DNA from: Roseivirga sp. 4D4
Lineage (GTDB): Bacteria; Bacteroidota; Bacteroidia; Cytophagales; Cyclobacteriaceae
Length of the DNA: 64,000 nucleotides
Reading direction: 5' to 3'
Assembly: GCF_001747095.1 (NCBI RefSeq)
Contig: NZ_MDGP01000001.1
Location: forward strand, 4,446,001 to 4,510,000
Shown here: piece after piece, positions 43,142-52,543 of the stretch
Layout of the letters: every line of letters begins with the position of its first letter
How positions within the stretch are numbered: the first letter of the stretch is position 1
Made by a program: the position numbers and the translations under genes
Notes under the pieces: model-generated
Databases searched by the model: none
Seen by the model: the letters and a program-made list of their open reading frames with translations, nothing else
What the model was told of the DNA's origin: nothing

Positions 43142-45523
43142 ATGTTTAAGAATTTTTTTAAGGTCACTGTGAGGAGCTTGATGAAAAGCAAGTTCTTTGT
43201 TCTCATCAATATCATCGGTTTAGGTTTAGCGCTTGCCTGCTGTATAGTAGCCTATCTCAATTATGATTTTGCTACCACATTTGACAGGCAGCATGAAAAC
43301 TACGATGAGCTCTATGCGATCTCAATCTATCGGGATCAGGGAGGTGCAAATGTCCCCTACGGTATGGTGCCGATGCCACTCGGGCCGAACCTGAAAAACG
43401 AAATTCCTGGACTGAAGGGGGTTTCAAGAATTGAAAGGGCTGGTATCACCATTAAAAGGGATCAGAATGTATTCACCAGGCGAATGGCTTTTGTGGATGG
43501 TGACTTTATGGACATGTTCAGCTTTAATGTGATCCACGGCAATAAGAATGCCTACAAAGAACTTTCCAACGTGCTGATCTCTTCTAGCACGGCTATCTCA
43601 CTTTTTGGTAAGGAGAATGCCGTTGGAGAAACTGTTGAGGTCGTTATTGAGGGTAAGCCCAATCAGTTTGTTACTGTTGGGGGAGTGTTTGAAGATGTTG
43701 GACAAAAAAGCACACTGCAGTTTCAGCTGGTTTCTGATTTTGAAAATTTTCACCGAATTCTTGGAGTGGAGAAAGGGAATTGGGGACGCTTCATTGATGG
43801 AGTGTTTATACAGACTGAAGATGAAAATGTGATGAAAACAGCCCCTGCGTTGATTCAAAAGTATGCCGCTGTTCAGAGTGAGATTCGAAAGGATTTTCCC
43901 GTTAGCGGTTTCTGGGTTCAGGATATGAAAGACCTACCATTCAATCAGAGAGATATGAATGGAACAGATTTGGGAGCTGAAGCATTACACCCTGCCCATA
44001 TCATGGCGCCAGGGATTATGGCGATTCTCATTTTACTCTTGGCCTGTTTTAACTTTACCAATACGGCCATTGCCATGTCTAACAAAAGACTAAAGGAGAT
44101 AGGTGTTAGAAAGACGGTAGGTGGTAGTAGAGCACAGCTTGTGTTCCAGTTTCTAGGAGAAAATTTGCTTCTCTGTTTATTATCTCTGGGTTTAGGACTC
44201 CTCTTTGCGATGTGGTTGGTGCCTCAGTACAGTAATATGTGGCCCAACATGAACATACTGCTGAGCCTCTCTGAAAACCCCGCACTGGTTTTGTTTTTAA
44301 CAGGAGTATTATTGGCAACAGCACTATTGGCAGGTGGTTATCCTGCACTATTTGTGAGCCGTTTTAGACCAGTATCTATCCTTAGAGGTACTTTGAGAGT
44401 TGGTAGTTCTAGTATTCTCTCCAAAGTCTTGCTTGGCTTTCAGTTCATGATCTCTGTGCTGGCTTTGATCTCTGGTTTTGCTTTCCTTCAGAACTCAGCG
44501 TATCAAGATAGTATTGATCAGGGTTATGATAAGGAGAGTATGGTGCTCGCTTTCCTGAATTCACCACTTGAAGCTGAGCGCTTCAAGACATCAATCATGG
44601 AGAACCCAGCTATAGAAGAAATATCATTGACACGCCATCATGTAGGGTGGGGTGCTAATGGTGCTGCCATTAAAAGTGCAGGTCAGGAGTACGAGGTTTC
44701 CATTATGGATGTGGGGCTTCACTATGCTGAAGTTGCCGGTTTCCAGGTTGTTGAAGGTCGTGGATTTGACGAGCAGAACCGCCAGTCAGATAGAAATAAC
44801 AGTATCCTCGTAAATGAGAAAATGGCCGCCAGATATGGTTGGGACAATGCGATCGGCCAGCAAGTGACCCTTTACGATACGATCAGGTACAATGTAGTGG
44901 GTATGGTGAAGGACTTTTTCATCTATGGTCTTTGGGAAGAACTTGATCCTATGATGATACGGCTAAGAGACGATAGTGAGCTTTCCATGTTAGTAGCGAG
45001 GGTAGATCCAAATGAGATTCAAGATGTTAAAGCCTATATGGAGACCAAATGGGGTGAATTGATTACCGATCGACCCGCGGATATTCTGATCCACGAACAA
45101 GGAGTTTTAGGTGAGGCGCGAACGGTAAATGATAACATTGTTGCCATATTCTTATTCCTGGCGGTGATCGCAGTCGTTCTTTCCGCTATTGGCTTGTTTA
45201 CTTTAGTTTCTATCAACATACTGAGCAGAACAAAAGAGATCGGTATCAGGAAAGTTTTAGGGGCGACTGTCCTGCGGATTGGTACACTGATCAATCGACC
45301 ATTCCTGATCATTGTTGGGATCGCTTCAATATTGGGCGCTATTTCGGCCTTTATGCTTACAGGAGTCCTTATGGACAGTATATGGAAATACCACATGGAC
45401 CTCAACTTTTTGAGTTTCTTTATACCAATTTTTGGAATGCTGTTGATTTCACTTGTTTCGATTTCTGGAAAGGTGGTCAAGGCTGCAAGAAGAAATCCAG
45501 TAGAATCACTGAGGTACGAATAA
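43142..45523 (+). CDS. FtsX/MacB-like ABC transporter permease
   Basis: The 793-residue protein has two copies of the MacB-type unit. Each has a periplasmic core region and FtsX helices. The layout is TM1 at residues 20-40, helices near 280-430 with NKRLKEIGVRKTVGGSRAQLVFQFLGEN, and a C-terminal set with NILSRTKEIGIRKVLGATVLRI. It ends with the standard RNPVESLRYE. Such permeases in Bacteroidota work with separate ATPases, probably in export or mechanotransmission. No ATPase adjoins; one of suitable type lies at 54908-55642 but is not linked. A terminator follows 20 bp after the stop. Confidence 0.9.
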   Translation: MFKNFFKVTVRSLMKSKFFVLINIIGLGLALACCIVAYLNYDFATTFDRQHENYDELYAISIYRDQGGANVPYGMVPMPLGPNLKNEIPGLKGVSRIERAGITIKRDQNVFTRRMAFVDGDFMDMFSFNVIHGNKNAYKELSNVLISSSTAISLFGKENAVGETVEVVIEGKPNQFVTVGGVFEDVGQKSTLQFQLVSDFENFHRILGVEKGNWGRFIDGVFIQTEDENVMKTAPALIQKYAAVQSEIRKDFPVSGFWVQDMKDLPFNQRDMNGTDLGAEALHPAHIMAPGIMAILILLLACFNFTNTAIAMSNKRLKEIGVRKTVGGSRAQLVFQFLGENLLLCLLSLGLGLLFAMWLVPQYSNMWPNMNILLSLSENPALVLFLTGVLLATALLAGGYPALFVSRFRPVSILRGTLRVGSSSILSKVLLGFQFMISVLALISGFAFLQNSAYQDSIDQGYDKESMVLAFLNSPLEAERFKTSIMENPAIEEISLTRHHVGWGANGAAIKSAGQEYEVSIMDVGLHYAEVAGFQVVEGRGFDEQNRQSDRNNSILVNEKMAARYGWDNAIGQQVTLYDTIRYNVVGMVKDFFIYGLWEELDPMMIRLRDDSELSMLVARVDPNEIQDVKAYMETKWGELITDRPADILIHEQGVLGEARTVNDNIVAIFLFLAVIAVVLSAIGLFTLVSINILSRTKEIGIRKVLGATVLRIGTLINRPFLIIVGIASILGAISAFMLTGVLMDSIWKYHMDLNFLSFFIPIFGMLLISLVSISGKVVKAARRNPVESLRYE

Positions 45524-45543
45524 AGATTACTTTGGAATTCATG

Positions 45544-45572
45544 AGAGTCGGCTTTTGGTCGACTCTTTTTTT
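45544..45572 (+). terminator. terminator after the FtsX-like permease
   Basis: AGAGTCG (45544-45550) pairs with CGACTCT (45560-45566) over a 9-nt loop and is followed by seven T residues. Confidence 0.85.
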
Positions 45573-45631
45573 GTAACCTAGAAAGACATTTACAAGTCTG
45601 TACTATGTAACCACTTACAAAAACCAATACT

Positions 45632-46096
45632 ATGAAGAAGACTCAAATTATTATTCTTGCAGCCCTTGTGCTGGTGTCAACCAGCTTGGCATTTACTTTT
45701 AAGTCCGATGAAGATGAAGCTGCAAAAGAGGAGGTCAAAGAGCTAGTGCTTAAAGCATACGTAAACGGTGCTTTCAATGAGTTGGATGTTGATGCCATGA
45801 GAAAAGGTTTTCACGAAGACTTTGCTATTTACTCCCCAAAGGGAGAGGCGATCAGTAAGTACCCTATTAAGGTCTGGGCAGATGGAACTGCGAAAAGAAA
45901 AGCCAATGGCTATGATGCCAGTGCTGAAAAGAACAAATGGGATCATAACTTCGCTTCAGTTGATGTAACAGGCAATGCAGCTCAAGTGAAGATTGAATTA
46001 CACAATCAGGGTAAACACGTCTATACCGATTACTTGAGCTTACTTAAGTTCGACAGTGGTTGGAGAATTGTTGCTAAAGTTTACCACCAACACTAA
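45632..46096 (+). CDS. exported NTF2-like (lumazine-binding-like) protein
   Basis: The 154-residue protein has a signal peptide (IIILAALVLVSTSLAF) and an NTF2-like alpha+beta barrel of the kind annotated as putative lumazine-binding: VKELVLKAYVNGAFNELDVDAMRKGFHEDFAIY, DVTGNAAQVKIELHNQ, YTDYLSLLKFDSGWRIVAKVYHQH. Despite the family name, ligand and activity are unproven. It is a single gene flanked by terminators on both sides. Confidence 0.85.
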   Translation: MKKTQIIILAALVLVSTSLAFTFKSDEDEAAKEEVKELVLKAYVNGAFNELDVDAMRKGFHEDFAIYSPKGEAISKYPIKVWADGTAKRKANGYDASAEKNKWDHNFASVDVTGNAAQVKIELHNQGKHVYTDYLSLLKFDSGWRIVAKVYHQH

Positions 46097-46120
46097 AACC
46101 TTTTAAAAAAGATTGTTGAG

Positions 46121-46149
46121 AACCGCATCAGACTATGATGCGGTTTTTC
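46121..46149. terminator. bidirectional terminator
   Basis: AACCGCATCA (46121-46130) and TGATGCGGTT (46136-46145) form a perfect 10-bp stem with a 5-nt loop, followed by TTTC-TTTT on the plus strand. It separates the NTF2-like gene from convergent rnhB. Confidence 0.88.
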
Positions 46150-46151
46150 TT

Positions 46152-46748
46152 TTAGAATAAATCGAGCTGTTCTGGGAGCAGTCTAAACGACTTCCTATGT
46201 AATGGGGTGATCCCTAATTCTCGAATAGCGTCCCTATGCTTTTTGGTAGGATAACCGGCATTAGTTTCCCAGCCATAGCCCGGGTATTGTTGAGCTGCAT
46301 TGGTCATAAATCGATCTCTATGGGTCTTGGCCAGAATTGAGGCCGCAGCGATCGACATATACTTCCCATCACCTTTGATCACACATTCGTGGGGAATTCC
46401 ATTATAGGGTTTGAATCGGTTGCCATCTATGAGTAAAAGTTCTGGTTTGATATTCAGCCGGTCTACTGCCCTATGCATTGCGATGAAAGATGCATTTAGG
46501 ATATTAATTTCATCGATCTCAGTATGGCTTACTTCGATCACTTTCCACGCTAGTGCGTCTCTTTTGATTTCTACTTCAAGTTGTTCAAGGACCTTTTTTG
46601 TGAGTTTCTTAGAATCATTTAGTAATGGGTTGGCATAGTTAGCCGGAAGAACTACTGCCGATGCCACCACAGGACCTGCCAAAGGGCCCCTACCTGCTTC
46701 GTCACAACCCGCTTCAATTTTACCTGAGCCAAAACTTGATTTTAACAT
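46152..46748 (-). CDS. rnhB: ribonuclease HII
   Basis: The 198-residue enzyme removes ribonucleotides and RNA from RNA-DNA hybrids. The motifs are complete: AGCDEAGRGPLAGPV (Asp-Glu), VVLPANYANPLLNDSKKLT, LLIDGNRF (Asp), VIKGDGKYMSIAAASILAKTHRD (Asp) and a C-terminal GY.TKKH segment. The ATG at 46748 fits the family length; a GTG seven codons upstream is possible. It is divergent from the Nudix gene. Confidence 0.94.
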   Translation of the reverse strand: MLKSSFGSGKIEAGCDEAGRGPLAGPVVASAVVLPANYANPLLNDSKKLTKKVLEQLEVEIKRDALAWKVIEVSHTEIDEINILNASFIAMHRAVDRLNIKPELLLIDGNRFKPYNGIPHECVIKGDGKYMSIAAASILAKTHRDRFMTNAAQQYPGYGWETNAGYPTKKHRDAIRELGITPLHRKSFRLLPEQLDLF

Positions 46749-46808
46749 GATGAGGATAAACTTAGGCACTAAGCCTCAGAACTTGAAACCTTTCCATAAT
46801 TTTGGAGC

Positions 46809-47357
46809 ATGTCCGAAAATAATAACCCTTGGAAGACCTTAAGAGGAGAACTTGTCTACGAAAATCAATGGATTCGTCTTGACGAATATCAGGTGATCAA
46901 TCCATCGGGGGGGAAAGGTATTTATGGCAAAGTCTCATTTTACAATAAGGCTATTGCGATCATTCCGATAGACGATGAGATGAATACTTGGTTAGTGGGC
47001 CAATATCGATATACCTTGAATGAATACAGTTGGGAAATACCAATGGGTGGGGTGCCGATGAACGAAGATTCGAAAGAGGGAGCTCTTCGGGAGCTTGAAG
47101 AAGAGACAGGGCTTACAGCTGGAAGCATTGAGTTTTTATGCAAGATACACACATCAAACTCCATCACAGATGAGGTTGGTGCTGTGTATGTAGCCAGGGG
47201 ACTAACTGAGGGGGAAACGAATTTTGACGAAACAGAAGACATCACTGTCAAAAAACTTCCCTTCAAAGAAGCCATTGATTGGGTGATGGATGGAAAAATC
47301 ACAGATAGTTTGTCCGTAGGAGGTATCTTAAGATATGCCCGTGAAATAGGGATGTAA
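46809..47357 (+). CDS. Nudix hydrolase, ADP-ribose pyrophosphatase-like
   Basis: The 182-residue protein has a good Nudix box (GGVPMNEDSKEGALRELEEETGL) with the preceding YSWEIPMG segment typical of ADP-sugar pyrophosphatases. These split ADP-ribose or similar sugar nucleotides. TAATTTTG (46797-46804), a -7-like element, ends only 4 bp before the ATG, so the message may be leaderless. The MATE gene follows 3 bp after the stop, suggesting co-transcription. It differs from the NudK-type enzyme at 3786-4367. Confidence 0.87.
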   Translation: MSENNNPWKTLRGELVYENQWIRLDEYQVINPSGGKGIYGKVSFYNKAIAIIPIDDEMNTWLVGQYRYTLNEYSWEIPMGGVPMNEDSKEGALRELEEETGLTAGSIEFLCKIHTSNSITDEVGAVYVARGLTEGETNFDETEDITVKKLPFKEAIDWVMDGKITDSLSVGGILRYAREIGM

Positions 47358-47360
47358 CCA

Positions 47361-48755
47361 ATGAAGCCACTTACCTACAAAGTACATTTTAATAAAACCT
47401 TCAACCTGGCTTATCCGGTTATGCTCAGTCAGCTAGGGCATATCATGGTAGGTATGGCTGACAGTATTATGGTAGGGCAGCTTGGTCAGACACCATTGGC
47501 TGCGGCCTCATTTGCCAATGGTTTTTTGGGTGTATTTCTCATGTTCGGTATTGGGCTATCCTATGGTATTACACCTTTGGTAGCTCAGGCTGATGGACAG
47601 CATGATGACCATAAGATTACCCGACTGTTGAGGCATGGAATAATTTTGTGTGGGGCAGCGGGCGTCATTTTGTTTCTGGTCTTATTTAGCTCGACCTACC
47701 TCTTCCCGTACTTAAGGCAACCAGAGGAGGTGCTGATCCTTGGAACCCCATATTTACTGATAATTGCCTCGTCTTTAATCCCGTTGATGATCTTTCAGAA
47801 CTTTCGACAGTTCGCGGAGGGTCTTTCAGTGACTAAACCAACAATGTATATCACCATTGCGGCAAACCTCCTGAATATTCTATTGAATTACCTCTTGATT
47901 TATGGAAAGCTAGGTTTACCAGAACTTGGATTAAATGGTGCTGGCTGGGCTACCTTTATTTCCAGGGTCTTGATGGCCATAGGATTATATGTCTTTGTCA
48001 TCAAATATGACAGGTTCAAGGCTTATCGATCGGCATTTCAGTTTGCTAAAATCAAGGCGGACTTTTTCAAGCCTATGCTGAAAATAGGCGTACCTAGTGG
48101 TATTCAGTTCGTATTTGAGGTAGGTGCTTTTACCGTTGCCGCAATAATGATGGGCTGGTTAGGTACAGGACCTCTGGCGGCTCATCAAATCGCATTGAGT
48201 TTGGTGTCGTTAAGTTATATGATGGCGTCTGGGATATCAGCGGCCTCAACAGTACGCATAGGAAATCAAATAGGAGCCAAAGATGGTTTCAACTTGCAAA
48301 GGGTAGGTAATACAAGCTTTTTAATGTCTCTCACCTTCATGGCTTGTTGTGCCATTCTTTTCATTAGCCTGAGTAGCTTTTTTCCGACTTTGTATGTCGA
48401 TGAACCCGAGGTAATTTCTATTGCCACTACACTTATTATAGTTGCAGGGTTCTTTCAATTGTCAGATGGTGTTCAGGTGGTTGGTCTGGGAGCGCTTAGG
48501 GGTATGTCGGACGTAAAGGTGCCGACCATCATTACACTAATCGCCTATTGGGGGCTTGCGATTCCTATGAGTTATCTGCTCGGTTTTACTATGGATCTTG
48601 GACCAGAAGGTATTTGGTATGGGTTATTAATCGGCCTGACCGCAGCGGCTCTTGCCTTGTTTATTCGATTCAAGCGACTGGCCAGAAAAAAGGCAGCTGA
48701 TTTTATTAAAAAGGAACAAGAGAATGCAACCCTTGATCTTGAGGTGAGTCTTTAA
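47361..48755 (+). CDS. MATE family efflux transporter
   Basis: The 464-residue protein has about twelve membrane helices in two bundles, with MATE motifs NLAYPVMLSQLGHIMVGMADSIMVGQLG near the start and the equivalent GVPSGIQFVFEVGAFTVAAIMMG in the second half. MATE pumps export drugs or metabolites in exchange for Na+ or H+. It lies 3 bp after the Nudix gene and 18 bp before the GIN-domain gene. Substrate unknown. Confidence 0.92.
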   Translation: MKPLTYKVHFNKTFNLAYPVMLSQLGHIMVGMADSIMVGQLGQTPLAAASFANGFLGVFLMFGIGLSYGITPLVAQADGQHDDHKITRLLRHGIILCGAAGVILFLVLFSSTYLFPYLRQPEEVLILGTPYLLIIASSLIPLMIFQNFRQFAEGLSVTKPTMYITIAANLLNILLNYLLIYGKLGLPELGLNGAGWATFISRVLMAIGLYVFVIKYDRFKAYRSAFQFAKIKADFFKPMLKIGVPSGIQFVFEVGAFTVAAIMMGWLGTGPLAAHQIALSLVSLSYMMASGISAASTVRIGNQIGAKDGFNLQRVGNTSFLMSLTFMACCAILFISLSSFFPTLYVDEPEVISIATTLIIVAGFFQLSDGVQVVGLGALRGMSDVKVPTIITLIAYWGLAIPMSYLLGFTMDLGPEGIWYGLLIGLTAAALALFIRFKRLARKKAADFIKKEQENATLDLEVSL

Positions 48756-48773
48756 TTTGAATTAAATAATACT

Positions 48774-49466
48774 ATGATGAAAACGTTATTGGCCACATGC
48801 TTAATGCTCATTACACTTACTGCCTTTTCACAAAACAGAGAGACACGAGATGTTGGTGATTTTGACGAGGTAGTGATGAGGCTATCCGGGAAAGTCTATA
48901 TCAAGCAAGGTGATAAGAACGAAGTGATTCTCGAGGGGGATGAAGATGTATTAGAGAGAGTAGAAACGGATGTTAGAGGTGGAAGACTGAACATAGGAGA
49001 AGAAGGAAAAAGCAGATGGAGCTGGAGAAGGTCAAGAACGAGGCTCAATGTTTACATCACAGTAAAGGAATTAAACGGAGCCTTTGTTAGTGGCTCTGGC
49101 GATATTATTGGTCAAACAGTATTCAAATCAGATGATTTTAGGGTATCAGTTTCTGGCTCAGGTGATATTGAGTTAGAGCTTGACGCCAAGGATGTAGACT
49201 CAAGAATTTCAGGTTCTGGAAATATTGAATTGTCAGGTGCTGCACAATATGCCAAACTTAATATCAGTGGTTCTGGAAAGTACCTGGCCGAGGAAATGAA
49301 AGTTGACGATTACGAGATATCCATTTCAGGTTCAGGTAGAGGTTCTATCAACGCGCAGGAGAATTTGGATGTTAGGATTTCAGGAAGCGGAAGTGTTTAC
49401 TATCGCGGTCGACCCTCCGTTAATTCAAGTGTTGCCGGTAGTGGCAGAGTAAGAAGGATCAACTAA
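48774..49466 (+). CDS. GIN-domain (DUF2807) exported protein
   Basis: The 230-residue protein has a signal peptide (LLATCLMLITLTAFSQ) and a right-handed beta-helix-like domain. That domain is built of repeated SGSGxI/V turns (VSGSGDIIG, VSGSGDIEL, ISGSGNIEL, ISGSGKYL, ISGSGRGSI, ISGSGSVYY, VAGSGRVRR). This is the head-GIN/DUF2807 family, frequent in Bacteroidota; its role, perhaps surface adhesion or binding, is not known. It is the last gene before a terminator. Confidence 0.88.
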   Translation: MMKTLLATCLMLITLTAFSQNRETRDVGDFDEVVMRLSGKVYIKQGDKNEVILEGDEDVLERVETDVRGGRLNIGEEGKSRWSWRRSRTRLNVYITVKELNGAFVSGSGDIIGQTVFKSDDFRVSVSGSGDIELELDAKDVDSRISGSGNIELSGAAQYAKLNISGSGKYLAEEMKVDDYEISISGSGRGSINAQENLDVRISGSGSVYYRGRPSVNSSVAGSGRVRRIN

Positions 49467-49486
49467 GCCTCTCTTTGAAAAAAAAA

Positions 49487-50173
49487 TTAAGATCCGGCTT
49501 CTGGCCGGATTTTTTGTATAAAGACAATAAGACCTTGCACTATTAGGAATTGGGCCACGATGTAGGTCAGCATGATCAGAAAGTCTGCCAGTGCAAAGTC
49601 CTGACTAAATTTAGAGTAGGCAAGAATGGAGTCACTGATGATGAAACTAATAGCTCCTGCCATGATGAGCATAAAACTCATTTTATCAGTTCTATTTCTG
49701 CGTTTTTTTGCTGTGATGGCCATCATACAGATGACCACTGTATAGATTAATGCTGGAATGTACATATCCCCTAGATTGTCATTGATCACAGAGAATATGG
49801 CAAAACCATATGCCACAAAAATCAGATCAGACCACTCGAATTTCAATGTGCGATCTTCCGAATTCACCGCATTCATATTGATTAGAATGTAAACCAAATG
49901 GGCCAGTAAGAAGGACACTAATCCTGCAAGAAAGAAGGTTTCTGATCTTGGAACGAACATTAACAGCGTGTCTCCAAGAAAGGAGAGAAGCAGGGCAAGA
50001 AATATAAATTTGTTTAAGGGTGTAGGTGCCGCTTTTTGGAAAAAGTAGAAAATCAATGCGGGGATCAACAGTGGCTTTGTGATCATAAGGAGTTCGTCCA
50101 TATGATTAAGCCGTCCTGCTAGATCCAGAATTGAGATGACAAGAAATGGAAATAAGGACTTATGAACTTTCAT
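49487..50173 (-). CDS. lysoplasmalogenase (TMEM86/YhhN family)
   Basis: The 228-residue integral membrane protein has about eight helices and YhhN-type features (LALLLSFLGDTLLMF with the conserved Asp, and the later FMLIMAGAISFIISDSILAYSKF). Family members cleave the vinyl-ether bond of lysoplasmalogen lipids. It overlaps the 3' end of the MFS gene by 14 bp. Its last four codons overlap the plus-strand terminator of the GIN-domain gene. Confidence 0.85.
   Translation of the reverse strand: MKVHKSLFPFLVISILDLAGRLNHMDELLMITKPLLIPALIFYFFQKAAPTPLNKFIFLALLLSFLGDTLLMFVPRSETFFLAGLVSFLLAHLVYILINMNAVNSEDRTLKFEWSDLIFVAYGFAIFSVINDNLGDMYIPALIYTVVICMMAITAKKRRNRTDKMSFMLIMAGAISFIISDSILAYSKFSQDFALADFLIMLTYIVAQFLIVQGLIVFIQKIRPEAGS
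49492..49515 (+). terminator. terminator after the GIN-domain gene
   Basis: ATCCGGC (49492-49498) and GCCGGAT (49504-49510) pair over a 5-nt loop, followed by six T residues. The hairpin lies inside the last codons of the convergent lysoplasmalogenase gene. A run of A residues just before it lets it act on the minus strand also. Confidence 0.85.
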
Positions 50174-51365
50174 GACTGATGTATCTTTTAAAGACTCTCT
50201 CGGACCAATTTAAACCAAAAACAAGAAATAGGAAGCCTAAAAATGCTGTCATGGCACAGACAATGAACACGGTTCTGAGGTTTTCTATCTCATTGCTGTA
50301 AATATAGCCTGCTATGAATGCACCTAGGCCAATTCCAATTTCCAATGCGATGTACATGGTCGCGATGCCTTTACCTCTGGCTTTGTCAAGACTCAGATCG
50401 ATGGTCCAGGCATAGATAGTGGGTGTATTCATACCGACCGCAACTCCGAAAGCAATAGAACTGGCAATTAGCATGGTTTGAGAAGTGGTGAAGGCAACCA
50501 TTAGATCGGCTATGACAATGGCGATAGCAGCATATTTTAAGACGATGACCCGCCCAAATTTATCTGAAGCCTTTCCTGCTAAGACACGAATAATGAGTGA
50601 AGAAAGAACGAACACTCCAAAAAAGATTCCTTTGTTTGATTGACTGAAACCAACATCAATGGCAAGGTCTGGCATTAGGGTCAGTGCTGCCCCAAATGAG
50701 AATGAGGTAAGCAGAAAAAACAATGATGGGTTGAAGACCCGAGGTTCAAAGATTTCATTTTTCCTTACCCTCAGCAGACGTGGGTGAAAACGTTGTTTGG
50801 TTTTCAAAGTTTCTTTCATTCCAATAAGAATGAGAACGGAAAGCAATGCAAGTACCGATGAGGTGTGAAACATGGTTTCTAAGCCGAAGGCCTCTGTAAT
50901 CTTAGGGCCAAAACTTGGGCCTGCGGCCATGCCAATACTACCAAAGAGTCCTGAATAACCCATGGCTTCCCCTCTGCGATGAGCAGGCACTATGTCAGCG
51001 ATATAGGCAGAGGTACCTGTCGGTTTGAACCCTGTAGAAAAGCCATGCAAAAACCTTAGCAGTAGAAATGCCCAAACTGTGCCAACTAAGGGGTACATAA
51101 AACCCATAATAAAGCATACACCGGCCCCTAGGATCATCACCGGAATTCGCCCAATGGTATCAGATAGCTTCCCACTGAAGGGCCTGGATAAGCCAGCAGT
51201 GATGGTAAATAATGAGATAACGTAACCCTTCATTTCTCCACCACCCATAGAGGTGAGGTAGTCATAGAGATCGGGTACGATCATATTAAAGCTCGAGAAG
51301 AAAAGGAACGAACTGAGGCAGAGCAAGAAAAACTGAAGTGAGAAGATGTTTTTTTGCTCTGTCAT
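50160..51365 (-). CDS. MFS transporter
   Basis: The 401-residue protein has twelve predicted helices and the MFS loop motif GKLSDTIGRIPVMILGAG between helices 2 and 3, repeated as GKASDKFGRVIVLK in the second half. Drug or metabolite export is typical. The start is the ATG at 51365; the TTG one codon earlier is also in frame. It lies 3 bp after the prfB stop and overlaps the next gene, so a housekeeping release factor, a transporter and a lipid enzyme share a transcript. Confidence 0.9.
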   Translation of the reverse strand: MTEQKNIFSLQFFLLCLSSFLFFSSFNMIVPDLYDYLTSMGGGEMKGYVISLFTITAGLSRPFSGKLSDTIGRIPVMILGAGVCFIMGFMYPLVGTVWAFLLLRFLHGFSTGFKPTGTSAYIADIVPAHRRGEAMGYSGLFGSIGMAAGPSFGPKITEAFGLETMFHTSSVLALLSVLILIGMKETLKTKQRFHPRLLRVRKNEIFEPRVFNPSLFFLLTSFSFGAALTLMPDLAIDVGFSQSNKGIFFGVFVLSSLIIRVLAGKASDKFGRVIVLKYAAIAIVIADLMVAFTTSQTMLIASSIAFGVAVGMNTPTIYAWTIDLSLDKARGKGIATMYIALEIGIGLGAFIAGYIYSNEIENLRTVFIVCAMTAFLGFLFLVFGLNWSERVFKRYISHESS

Positions 51366-51368
51366 CAA

Positions 51369-52446
51369 TTACTGTTGCATTAAGAATGCTTTTATAAAGT
51401 CGTCTAAGTCTCCATCCAATACGTTCTGGACGTCCGTTCTTTCCACAGAGGTTCTATTGTCTTTGATCAGCTTATAAGGGTGTAATACATAGTTTCTGAT
51501 TTGAGAGCCAAAGTCTACACGCATTTTCTCGCTCTCTACCTTGTCACGCTCCTGCATGCGCTTTTCCATCTCCAATTGGTAAAGCCTTGACTTTAACATA
51601 GACATGGCGCGTTCTCTATTCTCGAGCTGCGATCGAGTTTCGGTGTTTTCAATGCTAATACCGGTAGGTGCGTGTTTGATCCGTACACCAGTTTCTACTT
51701 TGTTCACATTTTGGCCACCAGCCCCACCTGAGCGGAAGGTATCCCAAGAGATGTCGGAAGGATTGACATGAATCTCGATGGTATCATCTATAATAGGATA
51801 GGCAAATACCGAAGAAAAAGAAGTATGCCTTCTTCCTCCAGAATCGAAAGGTGAGATTCTAACCAAGCGGTGTACTCCAGATTCGGATTTGAGTTGTCCA
51901 TAGGCAAAGTCACCTTCAAATTCTAAGGTCGCTGATTTTATTCCAGCAACGTCACCTGGTTGGTAATTGACCTGCTTTACCTTCATGCCGTGCTTCTCAC
52001 CCCACATGATGTACATGCGCATTAGCATTTCGGCCCAATCGTTACTTTCTGTGCCACCAGCTCCGGGATTGATCTCAATCATCGCATTGAGTTGATCCTC
52101 TTCGCCACTAAGCATTTTCTTAAACTCTAGTTCTTCCAGGATTTCTGTGGCTTTCTGGAATTCTTTCTCGATTTCTTCAGGATCACCCTCGCCCATTTCA
52201 AGGAACTCATTGAGTGTTTCAAGATCTTCAACAGCGTCATTGGCTTTTTCAAAACCCGTGGTCCATACCTTTTTGGTACGAATGGCTTTTAGCACCTTTT
52301 CGGCTTCTTTAGGGTCGTTCCAGAAATCGGGCTGAGCTGTAACGAGTTCTTCCTCTTCTACTTCTCGCTTCTTGACATCATAGTCAAAGATACCCCCTCA
52401 AGGCCGCAATACGAGCCTTTAAATCCTTCAGCTGATCTGCTGTCAT
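51369..52446 (-). CDS. prfB: peptide chain release factor 2, programmed +1 frameshift
   Basis: Release factor 2 reads UAA and UGA. Twenty codons run from ATG 52446 to CTT 52389-52387, then an in-frame TGA (52386-52384). The local sequence AGGGGGTATCTTTGAC is the classic prfB site: an SD-like AGGGGG, CTT slippery codon and TGA-C. After a +1 shift the frame continues from GAC at 52385 to the stop at 51369, giving about 358 residues. RF2 features are present: SPF ([10 protein letters not shown]) for stop-codon recognition and GGQ ([15 protein letters not shown]) for peptide release. Synthesis is autoregulated, because low RF2 favours shifting at TGA. Confidence 0.96.
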
Positions 52447-52467
52447 GGTGTTGAAATTTTGAAGATG

Positions 52468-52498
52468 CAAAGGTGGCGAAATGGGCCGGATTATTCAA
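52468..52498 (-). promoter_or_regulatory. promoter of prfB
   Basis: TTG (52498-52496), 20 bp, CACCTTTG (52475-52468) on the minus strand, one mismatch from TAnnTTTG. It ends 21 bp before the ATG at 52446. Confidence 0.6.
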
Positions 52499-52543
52499 GG
52501 TTTCAAAGAACCTAAGTTTGAGAGAAAATCGGACTCAGGGAAT

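Noticed and set aside
45034..45627. 197-codon open frame antisense to the FtsX-like permease
   Set aside because: It lies wholly opposite a well-supported gene, has low-complexity composition and no recognisable domain.
48774..49466. Tandem DNA repeat array
   Set aside because: The repeats are at protein level (SGSG turns of a beta-helix) with diverged codons, so this is a GIN-domain gene, not a DNA repeat.
52384..52386. In-frame TGA in prfB as a pseudogene or sequence error
   Set aside because: The slippery CTT-TGA-C with the AGGGGG element is the conserved programmed frameshift site.
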